From: Burkholderiaceae bacterium
Lineage (GTDB): Bacteria > Pseudomonadota > Gammaproteobacteria > Burkholderiales > Burkholderiaceae_D
Direction: 5' to 3'
DNA length: 64,000 bases
NCBI GenBank assembly: GCA_004298905.1
Contig: SCTK01000011.1
Span: 183,980-247,979 of the forward strand
Numbering within the stretch: the stretch's first letter is position 1; each line of letters opens with the position of its first letter. The notes below the pieces were generated by a model, which was given only the letters and a program-made list of their open reading frames with translations, did not search any database and was not told the origin of the DNA. Both the position numbers and the translations under genes were made by a program. Shown piece after piece: positions 45,048-54,306 of this stretch.

Positions 45048-46829
45048 CTAATCCTTGAGTTTATTTACAAGTTGCGCAATCCATCCTTCAGCATATAGCG
45101 ATCCTTCAAGCCGAGATCGATCAAAGCAGAGCAATGTATCTGAATTCACCATTCTTTCCGGATTGGAGCACGTCAAAGTATTTGTTTTAACGTAGCGCAC
45201 CCCAAACTCGCTCAGCCGGCGTTCGTTTGACATCCTAGTGGCAATCTTTACTTCAATGGGGGCGGTATTACTGATACGGGACAGTTGCGCCATTTGAGCA
45301 CGCAGATCCATTTGATCGCGCAAGTTGCGTATCCCTGAAGCACCACCGACGACAAGGAGATTCACTAATAGAATCCACACGGTAGCTTGCCCCAGCAGTC
45401 GCGCGTTTCTGGACGGGGCGAGCGCAATAACCCCGATCCCGATCGTCAACGGGATCAGCCATAATGTTGGGGCATAGCGGCTCCACCATGGTTCAGGCAC
45501 GATAAAGGCCACGACTATTGAGGCGGTGAGAAGGAAAAACAGGCCGCCGGTTTTTTCTGAAAGTGTGGCGCGTTTCACCCATAGGGCGACTAGACAAAAC
45601 AGGGACATCAGGAAAGCTGCGCCAAACAGAGGACCAAACCCACCCACGCGCACATCGGTGAATTTGTAGAAGGCCTTGACCTCCTCCTTGCTGACAGAAA
45701 GCGGGAATTTCAATTCTATTTGCGGGGTGTTCCCCATGTCTTCAGGGACACGTCCGTTTGATCTTGCAAAAATCGATAGCGCTGTTTTTTCAAAGCGATT
45801 TCGGACCAGGAATTCCGGTGCTGCATTAGAAGAAATGATGTCCACCTTGTGTGATCCGGCCAGGGGATAAAATGGGTGCCCAAATTTAAGCGCATTGGTG
45901 ACGTAGGGATGGAAACCCGTAAGAACTGCCATTGTTGCAACGACGAAAAAAATGTACGTCAACTTCCTCGCTGCTATTGAGGTCGTTGTCTGAAATATTG
46001 AATAGATGGTCCACAGAAGGAAAATTGCCCCGACAAAACCCAGCCCTGTGAATTTAATATTTATTGCAACCGTCGCAGTGGTGATAACAAGAAGTGTCGT
46101 ATATATCGAGGCGCGCAGATCGTGCAACACGATGGCCAGTATCAGCACGACTATCGAACCGTAAAGCAGATGATCGTTATAGTAAGAAGCTATTTGATAA
46201 AGCACGACAGGTTGAAAAGCGATAAGAAGGCTGCCCAGTACAGCCCACCTGCGTGAAAGACAGAGGCGATAGCGCAGAAAAATCCACCCCATCAATAGAA
46301 CGGAGCAAGGTATCAGGAAATTCAATGCTTTCCCGTATTCGACACCACCAAAGGTACGGGCAAATGTGGCCTCGATAATCCATGGCGCTTTGGCATAGCT
46401 GTTGAGCCATAGCGAATGAATCCCTTCATAAGGCGGACCAAGAAATGGATTCCAGCCTTGGATCAATGCGATGATTGCTTGTTGATGATACTGCTGTCCG
46501 TCATGCGATACATCAAAAATGTTTGCGGCAAGCAATATTGAGCCAGCAACCATCGCAACAAACACACTCAGCGCGATCCAGAATACTGCTGAGCGAAACG
46601 ACAGGACGAGAAGGCTCAGGCCGGCGCACGAAGAAACCAACCAGAAAGTGGCCGGTGATGTGGATATGCCAAGCCAGAACCCTGCCGAGGAGATTAAAAA
46701 CAAGCCGCCTATCAGCCCCCAGATCGCCGTTGCCACGGACAGGAAAATTCTCTCGATAGGCCCATCCATGGGGGCTTGCCAGGAAGACCCATCCGTTTCT
46801 GTGCGCAGCAGGGCCAAAAGATTGTTCAT
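45048..46829 (-). CDS. GT-C-like polytopic membrane protein (possible lipid-linked-sugar glycosyltransferase)
   Basis: The 593-residue product has about twelve hydrophobic spans. An early periplasmic loop contains NIFDVSHDGQQYHQQAIIAL, the place where GT-C enzymes keep an acidic catalytic residue. Another early loop reads FLGPPYEGIHSLWL. A soluble C-terminal part of about 90 residues (MAQLSRISNTAPIEVKIATR and following) ends the protein. I do not recognise a named family. The ATG overlaps the SMR gene stop (ATGA), which itself follows a HAD-UbiA gene, so it may transfer a polyprenyl-phosphate sugar. That is an inference from topology and neighbours. Confidence 0.6.
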   Translation of the reverse strand: MNNLLALLRTETDGSSWQAPMDGPIERIFLSVATAIWGLIGGLFLISSAGFWLGISTSPATFWLVSSCAGLSLLVLSFRSAVFWIALSVFVAMVAGSILLAANIFDVSHDGQQYHQQAIIALIQGWNPFLGPPYEGIHSLWLNSYAKAPWIIEATFARTFGGVEYGKALNFLIPCSVLLMGWIFLRYRLCLSRRWAVLGSLLIAFQPVVLYQIASYYNDHLLYGSIVVLILAIVLHDLRASIYTTLLVITTATVAINIKFTGLGFVGAIFLLWTIYSIFQTTTSIAARKLTYIFFVVATMAVLTGFHPYVTNALKFGHPFYPLAGSHKVDIISSNAAPEFLVRNRFEKTALSIFARSNGRVPEDMGNTPQIELKFPLSVSKEEVKAFYKFTDVRVGGFGPLFGAAFLMSLFCLVALWVKRATLSEKTGGLFFLLTASIVVAFIVPEPWWSRYAPTLWLIPLTIGIGVIALAPSRNARLLGQATVWILLVNLLVVGGASGIRNLRDQMDLRAQMAQLSRISNTAPIEVKIATRMSNERRLSEFGVRYVKTNTLTCSNPERMVNSDTLLCFDRSRLEGSLYAEGWIAQLVNKLKD

Positions 46830-47197
46830 GTTTTCGCCACCAAAAAAACGCCTGCCAGTACGAGGAGCGTACCTAGTGCGCGCATCATACTGAAAGCTTC
46901 ACCCAACAGGAACACTCCAAAGAGCATGGTCAACAAAAAACCCAGCCCGACAAATGGATAAGCCTGGCTCACATCGACCCGCGCAAGCACACCTAACCAC
47001 AACAGTGCACCAAATCCATACAAGGCCAAACCAAGCCAGACGAACAGGCTCTTTGCCACACCATACAGAGCGTCTGCCCCCCCTTGCATCAGCGCCTGTT
47101 GGACTGACGCTGTTGACATGCCATGTTTAAGAGCTATTTGTGCAACGGCAGAAATCGTTACGCTCAAGAAGATGAGCAACAAAATATTCCATGACAT
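46826..47197 (-). CDS. SMR/EamA-type small membrane transporter (ArnE/ArnF-like)
   Basis: The 123-residue product has four membrane spans. It shows SVTISAVAQIALKHGMS in the first span, and LARVDVSQAYPFVGLGFLLT and LLGEAFSMMRALGTLLVLAG in the last two. These match the single-EamA-like proteins that flip undecaprenyl-phosphate-aminoarabinose and related lipid-linked sugars. I chose the ATG at 47197 because GAAGAGGA lies 6 nt upstream; an ATG at 47212 overlaps the UbiA gene and is the alternative. It overlaps the GT-C-like gene by 4 nt, so the two are translationally coupled. Confidence 0.8.
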   Translation of the reverse strand: MSWNILLLIFLSVTISAVAQIALKHGMSTASVQQALMQGGADALYGVAKSLFVWLGLALYGFGALLWLGVLARVDVSQAYPFVGLGFLLTMLFGVFLLGEAFSMMRALGTLLVLAGVFLVAKT

Positions 47198-47208
47198 GGC
47201 AATCCTCT

Positions 47209-48663
47209 TCATATGGCAATCAGCATTGTTAATATCATGCTGACAAAAACAAGCCAGCTGGCACGGTCACGTAGGCTGAACACAATCGGGTCGTCGTGCA
47301 TCTCGCCACGCGCAGTTTTCATCCATACACGCGAGATCCAGTACAGCATCGCGGGGCATAACAGCCAGAGCAATCGTGGGTGCATGTAATGGCCTTGTCC
47401 AGCAGTGCTGTCCACGAACAATGCCAATACCAGAACAGCGACATATCCGGCCGCAATGCCCATCGCGCTGAGCATCCCATAATCAGTGACCTGATAATCC
47501 CGGCCCGTGGCAGCGTCGCGCGCGACTTGCTTCAGTGACAGAAGCTCCGCACTACGTTTGACCAGCGCCAGGCTGAGGAACAAAAACATCGAAAAAGCCA
47601 GTAGCCAGGAAGACAGGGGTACCTGAATCGCAGACGCGCCGGCAATAATGCGGACGGTATAAAGCGCCGCCAACAGCAGGACATCGAGCAACATGTAGGT
47701 TTTGAAACATAAGGAATAAGCCAGCGTCAGGCCCAGATAAACCAGCAGTACCAAAAGAAACTGGGACGATAGCGCGGCTGCCAGAGCAAGCCCTCCGGCC
47801 AGAAAAACGATCAGAGCCAAAACACCTGCGGGAAGCGTGAGGTTTCCTGCAGCAAATGGGCGCAGCCGTTTGCGCGGATGATGCCGATCCGCGGCAAGAT
47901 CGAGCAAATCATTGAGCAGGTAAGTGGCCGATGCAACCAGACCAAACGCGGCAAAAGCGATCAAGGTGGTCGCCACCGCAGCCGGGGTGAACAAATGTGC
48001 CGTCAGCAAAGGCACCGCAAGCAAACTGTTTTTTGCCCATTGATGCACCCGTAACGCGCGCATCCATGTGCGCCATGTAACCGGGCGATCATTAAACACA
48101 TGCTCCACACTGGCAATCTTGCTGGCCGCACGGCGCACACCCACTGCCGGGTTCACGAGGATGGCGCGACGGGCCTTGGCCCAGATCGGCAAATCCGCCA
48201 CTGCGTCTGCAGCATAATCAAATGGCCCGCCATTGGACACTTTCAGAATCTCTTGCAGTTTGTTGTTGCCTTTGAGATTGTTTGCACCGTTACTGGCCAG
48301 CACGCCGGCAAAGAAACCCAAATGATCGGCAACCCGTTGCGCGTGAATGATGTCCGATGCAGTGGCTAGATACACGGGCCGGACTCGTGCCTGCTCACGA
48401 AGATAAGCGACAAATGATTCTTGCAGCGGTAACCCAGTCACATCAATCGTTGTTCGCTGCGCCAATTCGCGTTTCAGCCTTGCTTTTCCCTGGATCAACC
48501 AACCCGGCATTGAAAGGAAGGCTGTGGGCGATTGTTTGATCAGGGCAAAGGTACTCTCCACCAGCAGATCACTCTTGATCAACGTCCCATCAAGATCGAC
48601 GAATAGCGGGACGTTATCGCTCGCGCTATGGCCCTGGGGTTCGCTCATGGTATTTTTCTGCAA
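47209..48663 (-). CDS. HAD phosphatase - UbiA prenyltransferase fusion (DPPR-synthase-like)
   Basis: It joins an N-terminal HAD-family phosphatase (PLFVDLDGTLIKSDLL, about residues 18-33) to a C-terminal UbiA-family membrane prenyltransferase from about residue 205. The UbiA motifs are LLNDLLDLAADRHHPRKRLR and FKTYMLLDVLLLAALYTVRI, with the Asp-rich binding sites. The arrangement suggests transfer of a phosphoribosyl group to a polyprenyl phosphate, followed by removal of the 5-phosphate, as separate enzymes do in mycobacteria. I chose the TTG at 48663 because AAGGAG (48671-48676) lies 7 nt upstream; an ATG at 48648 is the alternative. No DprE1/DprE2 homologue is in the window. It lies 11 bp upstream of the SMR gene. 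Confidence 0.82.
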   Translation of the reverse strand: MQKNTMSEPQGHSASDNVPLFVDLDGTLIKSDLLVESTFALIKQSPTAFLSMPGWLIQGKARLKRELAQRTTIDVTGLPLQESFVAYLREQARVRPVYLATASDIIHAQRVADHLGFFAGVLASNGANNLKGNNKLQEILKVSNGGPFDYAADAVADLPIWAKARRAILVNPAVGVRRAASKIASVEHVFNDRPVTWRTWMRALRVHQWAKNSLLAVPLLTAHLFTPAAVATTLIAFAAFGLVASATYLLNDLLDLAADRHHPRKRLRPFAAGNLTLPAGVLALIVFLAGGLALAAALSSQFLLVLLVYLGLTLAYSLCFKTYMLLDVLLLAALYTVRIIAGASAIQVPLSSWLLAFSMFLFLSLALVKRSAELLSLKQVARDAATGRDYQVTDYGMLSAMGIAAGYVAVLVLALFVDSTAGQGHYMHPRLLWLLCPAMLYWISRVWMKTARGEMHDDPIVFSLRDRASWLVFVSMILTMLIAI

Positions 48664-48681
48664 AAAGCTACTCCTTATCAC

Positions 48682-49794
48682 TCATCGCCCAACCGCAGAA
48701 CGGGGCACAATATCGTCGATCGCACCCTTGCGTTCCTTAAGCTTGGCTACGAGTGGCAGCTCAATATATCTGCCGATCAAGGTTGTTGTAGTCAGTGCGA
48801 CACTGATCGCTATCGTGAACACAACCACCTCCGGTAGGGCATGATAGATTCCCAGTTTGAGCAACACCATGTAGGTAAGGTTGATGAACAAGATGTGTCC
48901 GAGATAGATCGAGTACGACACAGACCCCATGCGAGCGAGCCACGCAGGGGTAGCAATTGCCCGCCCGTTTTCAAGCGCAACCAGGGTCGCAAGCACTGCG
49001 GCCGACGCCAAACCCAACGCGATTCGTCCTTCAGCGGAATGTGAGCCGAAAGGACCTGACACCTCAAACAGCACGGTTGCGACAAAAGCCAATAGCACCA
49101 CCCGCAGGGTCATTAACGAAGTACGCAGCGTGTACCTTCGCGCTGCCGCGCCCACCATTACACCGAGCAAAAACTGTAAGCAGTGCGGGCTGTCAAGGCC
49201 GATCGGCAAGTCAATCTGAACCAAGCCAAGTGCCCGAGCAAGCAGGAATATCGCCCACGTGCCAAATGCTATCGCTCCAACTCGCGCGCTGGTCAGCAAG
49301 ATGCAGAAGGCTACATAAAATACAACCTCGTATTGCAATGACCAAGCCACTCCAACATATTTAGGTTCACCATCACCCATCAACAGGAAAACGGTTCCTG
49401 CGATGTCAGAGGCTGCGATATCAAAGCTTAGCCCCTTGCCGGAGGCAAATCGTCCGAGCGTCGTTATCGCGATGGAGAGTAGAAGGATCACCCAGAAGAT
49501 CGGATAAATTCTGGAAAAACGTCTCCACAAATAGGGCGGGATGCGGCCAACTTGGCCAATCTCAGAAAAATGCACATACGTAATGATGAAGCCACTGAGA
49601 ACGAAAAAAAAGTCAACGCCGACATAACCAAAATCGAACACCCCCGCAAGACCGATGTGACCAGAGAAATGTTCAACCCGCATCAGGTTGGCGGCATGCA
49701 TCAGAACAACTGCAAAAGCTGCCAATGCGCGAGCCGCCTCAACCGATCGCATCTTGCCGCTTTCATAATGGGGGGGTGTCAAGGATTTAAACAT
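48682..49794 (-). CDS. membrane acyltransferase family 3 (O-acetyltransferase-like)
   Basis: The 370-residue product has about ten spans. It shows MRSVEAARALAAFAVVLMHA with the catalytic His, DFGYVGVDFFFVLSGFIITY, PPYLWRRFSRIYPIFWV and ARMGSVSYSIYLGHILFINL. This is the OafA/YrhL family layout without a fused SGNH domain. It starts 6 bp after the FemAB-AsnB fusion gene and ends 18 bp before the HAD-UbiA start. The substrate is probably a sugar hydroxyl of the polymer. Confidence 0.9.
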   Translation of the reverse strand: MFKSLTPPHYESGKMRSVEAARALAAFAVVLMHAANLMRVEHFSGHIGLAGVFDFGYVGVDFFFVLSGFIITYVHFSEIGQVGRIPPYLWRRFSRIYPIFWVILLLSIAITTLGRFASGKGLSFDIAASDIAGTVFLLMGDGEPKYVGVAWSLQYEVVFYVAFCILLTSARVGAIAFGTWAIFLLARALGLVQIDLPIGLDSPHCLQFLLGVMVGAAARRYTLRTSLMTLRVVLLAFVATVLFEVSGPFGSHSAEGRIALGLASAAVLATLVALENGRAIATPAWLARMGSVSYSIYLGHILFINLTYMVLLKLGIYHALPEVVVFTIAISVALTTTTLIGRYIELPLVAKLKERKGAIDDIVPRSAVGR

Positions 49795-49800
49795 CTAGGT

Positions 49801-52800
49801 CTATTGTCCTGCCTCAGACTTCTCAAACCACCCCTCCAACATCATCAACACCCAGATCAACGTCCCGTAGTAGCCCGCGTGTCCACTCTGATGTTGTACG
49901 AGTAAATGCTCGATGAAACCGTCTGCCAGCAGGCCACGCCGATCCAGGCTGCGCAGGCTTTCGTAGGCGCGCTCGCGCAGGGGCGCGTGCTGGGTGAGCC
50001 AGACACCGAACGGCAGGCCGAAGCCCTGTTTGGATTTGGTCAGCGTCGATTGCGGCAGAAAATCCCACAGGGCTTTTTTGAAGAAGTAGCGCAGATAGGT
50101 GCGGCGCAGTTTCAAATCGGGGGCGAGGCGAGCGGAGAATTCAATGATGCGGTTGTCCAGCAGCGGGTAGGCGACCTGCATGCCTGCCGCTTCGCACATG
50201 CCGTTGACCTTGGGCAGGTCGCTGTCGGCGAGGGTGGTTTTCCAGTCCAGCCAAAGCATACGGTTGATCAGGCTGTTGCCGGGAGTGGCCTGGTAAATGG
50301 CGCGTTGCTCGGCATAGGGTTGCATCACATCAATCTGACGCAGCAGTTCGGGGGCGAAAATGGTGTGGGCGCCAATGCGTTCGATCAGATTGTAGGTGTG
50401 CATGCGCTCGGGCATCGGGATGCTGGCCTGGCGCACGTAGCTAGCAGCCTTGCTGGCGAGGGAAAGGCCATCGGGTGTTTTGTTGGCAACCGCATGAGCG
50501 AGACGACGCAGCGGGGCGGGCAGATTCTCGAAATGGGAGAACAACCATTGTGTAGCGTAGCGCGAATTTCCGCCAAACAATTCGTCGCCACCATCACCCG
50601 CCAGCAGCATGTGCATGCCGTCTTCCGCTGCGCGCTTGGCGCACCAATACACAGGCACGGCGGAAGCGTTACCAAACGGTTGATCGTAGGTGCGCGCGAC
50701 AGTGTCGATGGTGTTGACTACGTCGTCAGGGGTGACGTAGTAGATACGATGCTCGGCACCGAAATGTTTGGCCGCAGCGGCGGCAAAGCCGATCTCGTCG
50801 TAGCCTTCAGCGGCAAAACCGATCGAGTAACTGGTGGCCGGTGTGCCTGCCACACGGCCGAGCATGCCGCACACGGTAGAGCTGTCGGTGCCGCCGCTGA
50901 GAAAGGTGCCGATATGCTGCGCCTGTGCATAGGGTTGATGCACCGCTTGAAGCGTGCTGATGAATTCTTCTTTCAGCGCCGCAAAATCATGCGCATCTTC
51001 GCTGAATTTGAAATTCCAGTAGCGTGTCGTCTCTGCTTTGTCGCCATGTAAATGCACCGCACAACCGGCTGGCACTTGATGAATTTCGCGGTGCATCGTA
51101 TGCGGCGCACCGACCGCGTGAAAAAACACGTAGTTGTAGAGCGCCTGTGGATTGAGCGTAGCTTGCGGCAGCACCGATGCGATGCTGTCGCTACGCGTGG
51201 CGACCCAGACCTGATCACGCACTTGTGCATAGTTGAGATGACCCATGCCCATCGGGTCAACGGCGAGGAAGATGTGTTGTCGGTCATGCGATACCGCAAT
51301 CACGGCAAAACTGCCGCGCAGGACATCGAATGCTGCGGCGCCTTCGCTGCCCAGCTTGCGTTCAAGGATGTTGGCAGCCTGGCGCAGATCACGCGCACTG
51401 CATACCGCTTCGGGCGAGCGCGAACGCAAATGTGGACGGCCCCAGATGAAACATTCGCCCCACTGCCCTTTGGCGTGGCCGACAACGGTATGCGCGGTCC
51501 AGCCGAGCGCCATGCCGATGGGATGTTGCTCCGCGATGCTCAGAGCAGGGGCTGCGGCATTGTTGGAGAGCGGCTGCGCCATGCGCGGCAATTGCGCGCG
51601 CAGTACGGCGCACTCCTGACCGGGCTGGATCAGGCCGACCCAGCCTTGCTTGCTGTCTGCCGGGAGTTGAGGAATGACAGCAGGCGCAACGGTAGCGGTC
51701 ATTTTGGCGGGTGGCTTCTTGGCTGATGCGATGGTTGGTGGTGATTCGGCTTCAGCATGCACCTCCATCTTATCGGTCGCAGCCGGTGCCGGTTTGATCC
51801 AGAGATCGCGTAATTTTCGCACTGGCGGTTTGATCTGGAATTCCAGGAAACAAAACCAGCGGGCGCGCCAACTGCGACCGGCCACGATGTGACGCAGCAA
51901 GACTTCGCCGCCTTCGGTCCATTTGAGTTTGTAGGCGTTGCCGCCCTGGCCCATGCAGTAGAGCTGCGACACGGTATCGGCAAACAATTGCTGCAATTGA
52001 TTGAAATGCAGATAGGAACCGGGCGACAACGATGCATCCAGTCCTTCCACTACGTCGGCGCGCAAGGCGTGTACGCGGCCCTGATACTGCAACTGGTATT
52101 CGTAGGCCACCAGTCGGCCATTCAGTGTCAGCAGCCAGAGCGAAAGCCATTGCTCGCGCAGTGCATGCTCAGTCAGCCGTTGCAGAAAACGGCGCGGACC
52201 GGGATGGTCGAGCGCATTGCCGTTGCCGGATTTCCAGCTGGCGGTGGATACCTGTGCTACCTGTGTCATCACAACGTCTGCCGAGGCGGGCAAGCATCCG
52301 GCACGCTGCCATTGCAAGCCGACCTGGCCTGCCTGTTGCAGACGATTGTCCACCAGGTTATTGGCTTTCTTCAAGGCACGCGCACGGGTGTTGTAATAAC
52401 CGTCCCAATCACTGCGTACATCAATGCTCCAGTTGGTGCCGTAGCTCTCGCAGCGGTAGCGCAGCCCCTTCCCTTGCAGATGTTCAAACAGCGCGTGGAG
52501 TGCAGGCGCATCGACCGGTGCAAAATCCAGCGCCAACACATCCCACTCCTGCAGCCGTGCGAGCAAAGCTTCGGCTAATGCGCGTCCGGCCGCTTGCGCC
52601 ATCTGTGGCGCACACAAAAGATCGCAACGCTGCGTGTCAGGTACCGTCAGGAAACGCAGGGTGCGCAGGGAAACACCGTATTTGCGTTCGACGACGCACA
52701 TCAATGGCAACAGCGCCACCAACACTTCATCGCGTCGTGCCGTCAGTATTTTCAGTTGCGCCTGATCGGCACTCCACTGCCAGGCGGCGTCGAACCATTC

Positions 52801-52908
52801 GTGACGCGCAAACACACCGCCATCCTGCCCTGGCCCTTGTGCCAGCGCATTCCATGCAGTCTTTAATGCCTGAAATTCTGAATCTGATTCAACCCACGCG
52901 ATGTGCAT
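49801..52908 (-). CDS. FemAB/GNAT-like domain fused to an asparagine-synthase-like ligase with a degenerate glutaminase domain
   Basis: The 1035-residue product has three parts. Residues 1-350 form an Acetyltransf_6/BioF2-like transferase (FARHEWFDAAWQW, YYNTRARALKKANNLVDNRL, MGQGGNAYKLKWTEGGEVLL). A Pro/Ala-rich linker runs to about 415. Residues about 425-1035 resemble AsnB. The glutaminase-like part begins GWVGLIQPGQ, so the N-terminal catalytic Cys is absent. The synthase part keeps the PP-loop FLSGGTDSSTVCGMLG near residues 667-682, LAGDGGDELFGGNSRYA and KVNGMCEAAGMQVAYPLLDN. The start at 52908 (MHIAWVESDSEF) fits the transferase domain; the frame is open to 53490, but that stretch lies across the divergent gene. 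It heads the minus-strand operon. Confidence 0.82.
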   Translation of the reverse strand: MHIAWVESDSEFQALKTAWNALAQGPGQDGGVFARHEWFDAAWQWSADQAQLKILTARRDEVLVALLPLMCVVERKYGVSLRTLRFLTVPDTQRCDLLCAPQMAQAAGRALAEALLARLQEWDVLALDFAPVDAPALHALFEHLQGKGLRYRCESYGTNWSIDVRSDWDGYYNTRARALKKANNLVDNRLQQAGQVGLQWQRAGCLPASADVVMTQVAQVSTASWKSGNGNALDHPGPRRFLQRLTEHALREQWLSLWLLTLNGRLVAYEYQLQYQGRVHALRADVVEGLDASLSPGSYLHFNQLQQLFADTVSQLYCMGQGGNAYKLKWTEGGEVLLRHIVAGRSWRARWFCFLEFQIKPPVRKLRDLWIKPAPAATDKMEVHAEAESPPTIASAKKPPAKMTATVAPAVIPQLPADSKQGWVGLIQPGQECAVLRAQLPRMAQPLSNNAAAPALSIAEQHPIGMALGWTAHTVVGHAKGQWGECFIWGRPHLRSRSPEAVCSARDLRQAANILERKLGSEGAAAFDVLRGSFAVIAVSHDRQHIFLAVDPMGMGHLNYAQVRDQVWVATRSDSIASVLPQATLNPQALYNYVFFHAVGAPHTMHREIHQVPAGCAVHLHGDKAETTRYWNFKFSEDAHDFAALKEEFISTLQAVHQPYAQAQHIGTFLSGGTDSSTVCGMLGRVAGTPATSYSIGFAAEGYDEIGFAAAAAKHFGAEHRIYYVTPDDVVNTIDTVARTYDQPFGNASAVPVYWCAKRAAEDGMHMLLAGDGGDELFGGNSRYATQWLFSHFENLPAPLRRLAHAVANKTPDGLSLASKAASYVRQASIPMPERMHTYNLIERIGAHTIFAPELLRQIDVMQPYAEQRAIYQATPGNSLINRMLWLDWKTTLADSDLPKVNGMCEAAGMQVAYPLLDNRIIEFSARLAPDLKLRRTYLRYFFKKALWDFLPQSTLTKSKQGFGLPFGVWLTQHAPLRERAYESLRSLDRRGLLADGFIEHLLVQHQSGHAGYYGTLIWVLMMLEGWFEKSEAGQ

Positions 52909-53082
52909 CGGTGTGCGCCCCCCCGAGCGTTGAGTAATTTTCACGCATGATGCCAAAAAATCGGCACATGTATTGTGTAATTCTTTTACACGGAATCGAT
53001 CAGCTCTGAAAAGCTGAGATAATACACGCCATGTCATGCTCCGCGCCTGAGTGCATGCACTCAATAAGAACGATTCCATTGG

Positions 53083-54306
53083 ATGTCCTGTCACGAAAAT
53101 TCCGTCACCACGGTTGACCTGTTGATGCTGCCGCTCGGCGCTGCCCAGCTGGGTGGTGCGGAACGCTCCATTGCCGAACTGGCCATACAACTCCGGCGTA
53201 GCGGGAAACAAATTCTGATGCTGGTCGATCGCGCCCTGGAACCGACGCCCTATGGGCAAATGCTGGCCAGTGAAGCGATTCCTGTGGTCTGGGTGGATTG
53301 GCATCCTGATCGCGGATATCTGGCCAATATCCGCGAAGCGTGGCGCGTCTTCCGAAAATATCGCGCGCCGCTGATTCATTTCAATATGGGCTGGCGTAAA
53401 AAACTCTGGCTCATGCCTCTGGTGGCAAAGCTGGCCAATCCGCAGGCCCGCCTGATTGCCACGGCACGCGGCCTCCCCGATTCGCACCACAAGCTCCCGC
53501 GCAGTTATTACTTCGGCTTCATACCTAGCCTGCGCTTATGGTTGTGGCGAGACCGGTTCAACGGCTGGGTCTGGGGGCGCTTGCTCACGCGCGCAGTTTC
53601 GGTGAACCGCGACGATACCCCCAAGCGCTTGCCCGCTGACTATTATTTTCCGGCACAGCGCATCCACGTGATTCAGAATGGGCTGCCCAAACGAAACGTC
53701 CCATTCTCTGCGGCAGAGAAACAGGCGTTGCGGACATGCGCGGACTTGCCGGATGACGCATTATTCATTCTCTATGCCGGTCGCCTTACGGAAGACAAAG
53801 GGGTCGATGTTTTATTGCAAGCCTTGAGCACATTGCCTGCACACTATCATCTGGTACTGATTGGCGAAGGCGACAAGAAACCGTTATTGCAAGCATTGGC
53901 CATTCAACTAGGGCTCGACGTGCGCAGCCATTTTCTCGGCTTTCAGCCAAACCCGCGCGACTGGATGGCGGCGTGCGACATTGTGGCGGTGCCTTCAGTC
54001 GATGATGAAGGCCTGGCGCGCGTGGTGCTGGAAGCGCTGGGTGAACGCGCCTGTATTGTGGCCACCGACATCACCGGCATTGCCGAAATCTACGACAACA
54101 ATGTACAGGGCCTGCTGATCCCGCCCAAGGATGCGAGCGCTCTGGCCGCTGCCCTGCGCAGACTGGGTGAAGATGCCGCGTTGCGTCAGCAGTTTGCCAA
54201 CGCTGCCGGCATCCTGTTCGATCAGAAATATGTGGTTGAACGGGTGCGCGATCAATACCTGGCCTTGTATGCCGAGGTACTTTCCGAAAGTAAAAACGGC
54301 TCATGA
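53083..54306 (+). CDS. GT4-family glycosyltransferase
   Basis: The 407-residue product is a GT-B enzyme. It has LPLGAAQLGGAERSIAELAI, HVIQNGLPKRN, LYAGRLTEDKGVDVLLQALS and the donor-site region VPSVDDEGLARVVLEALGER. I use the ATG at 53083; a Met at residue 15 (MLPLGAAQLGG) is a possible later start, and no clear Shine-Dalgarno decides. It is divergent from the FemAB-AsnB fusion across a 174-bp gap and overlaps the flippase gene by ATGA. Confidence 0.9.
   Translation: MSCHENSVTTVDLLMLPLGAAQLGGAERSIAELAIQLRRSGKQILMLVDRALEPTPYGQMLASEAIPVVWVDWHPDRGYLANIREAWRVFRKYRAPLIHFNMGWRKKLWLMPLVAKLANPQARLIATARGLPDSHHKLPRSYYFGFIPSLRLWLWRDRFNGWVWGRLLTRAVSVNRDDTPKRLPADYYFPAQRIHVIQNGLPKRNVPFSAAEKQALRTCADLPDDALFILYAGRLTEDKGVDVLLQALSTLPAHYHLVLIGEGDKKPLLQALAIQLGLDVRSHFLGFQPNPRDWMAACDIVAVPSVDDEGLARVVLEALGERACIVATDITGIAEIYDNNVQGLLIPPKDASALAAALRRLGEDAALRQQFANAAGILFDQKYVVERVRDQYLALYAEVLSESKNGS

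Noticed and set aside
52909..53490. Upstream in-frame extension of the FemAB-AsnB fusion to 53490
   Set aside because: It lies antisense to the divergent glycosyltransferase gene, and the family-like start is MHIAWVESDSEF at 52908.
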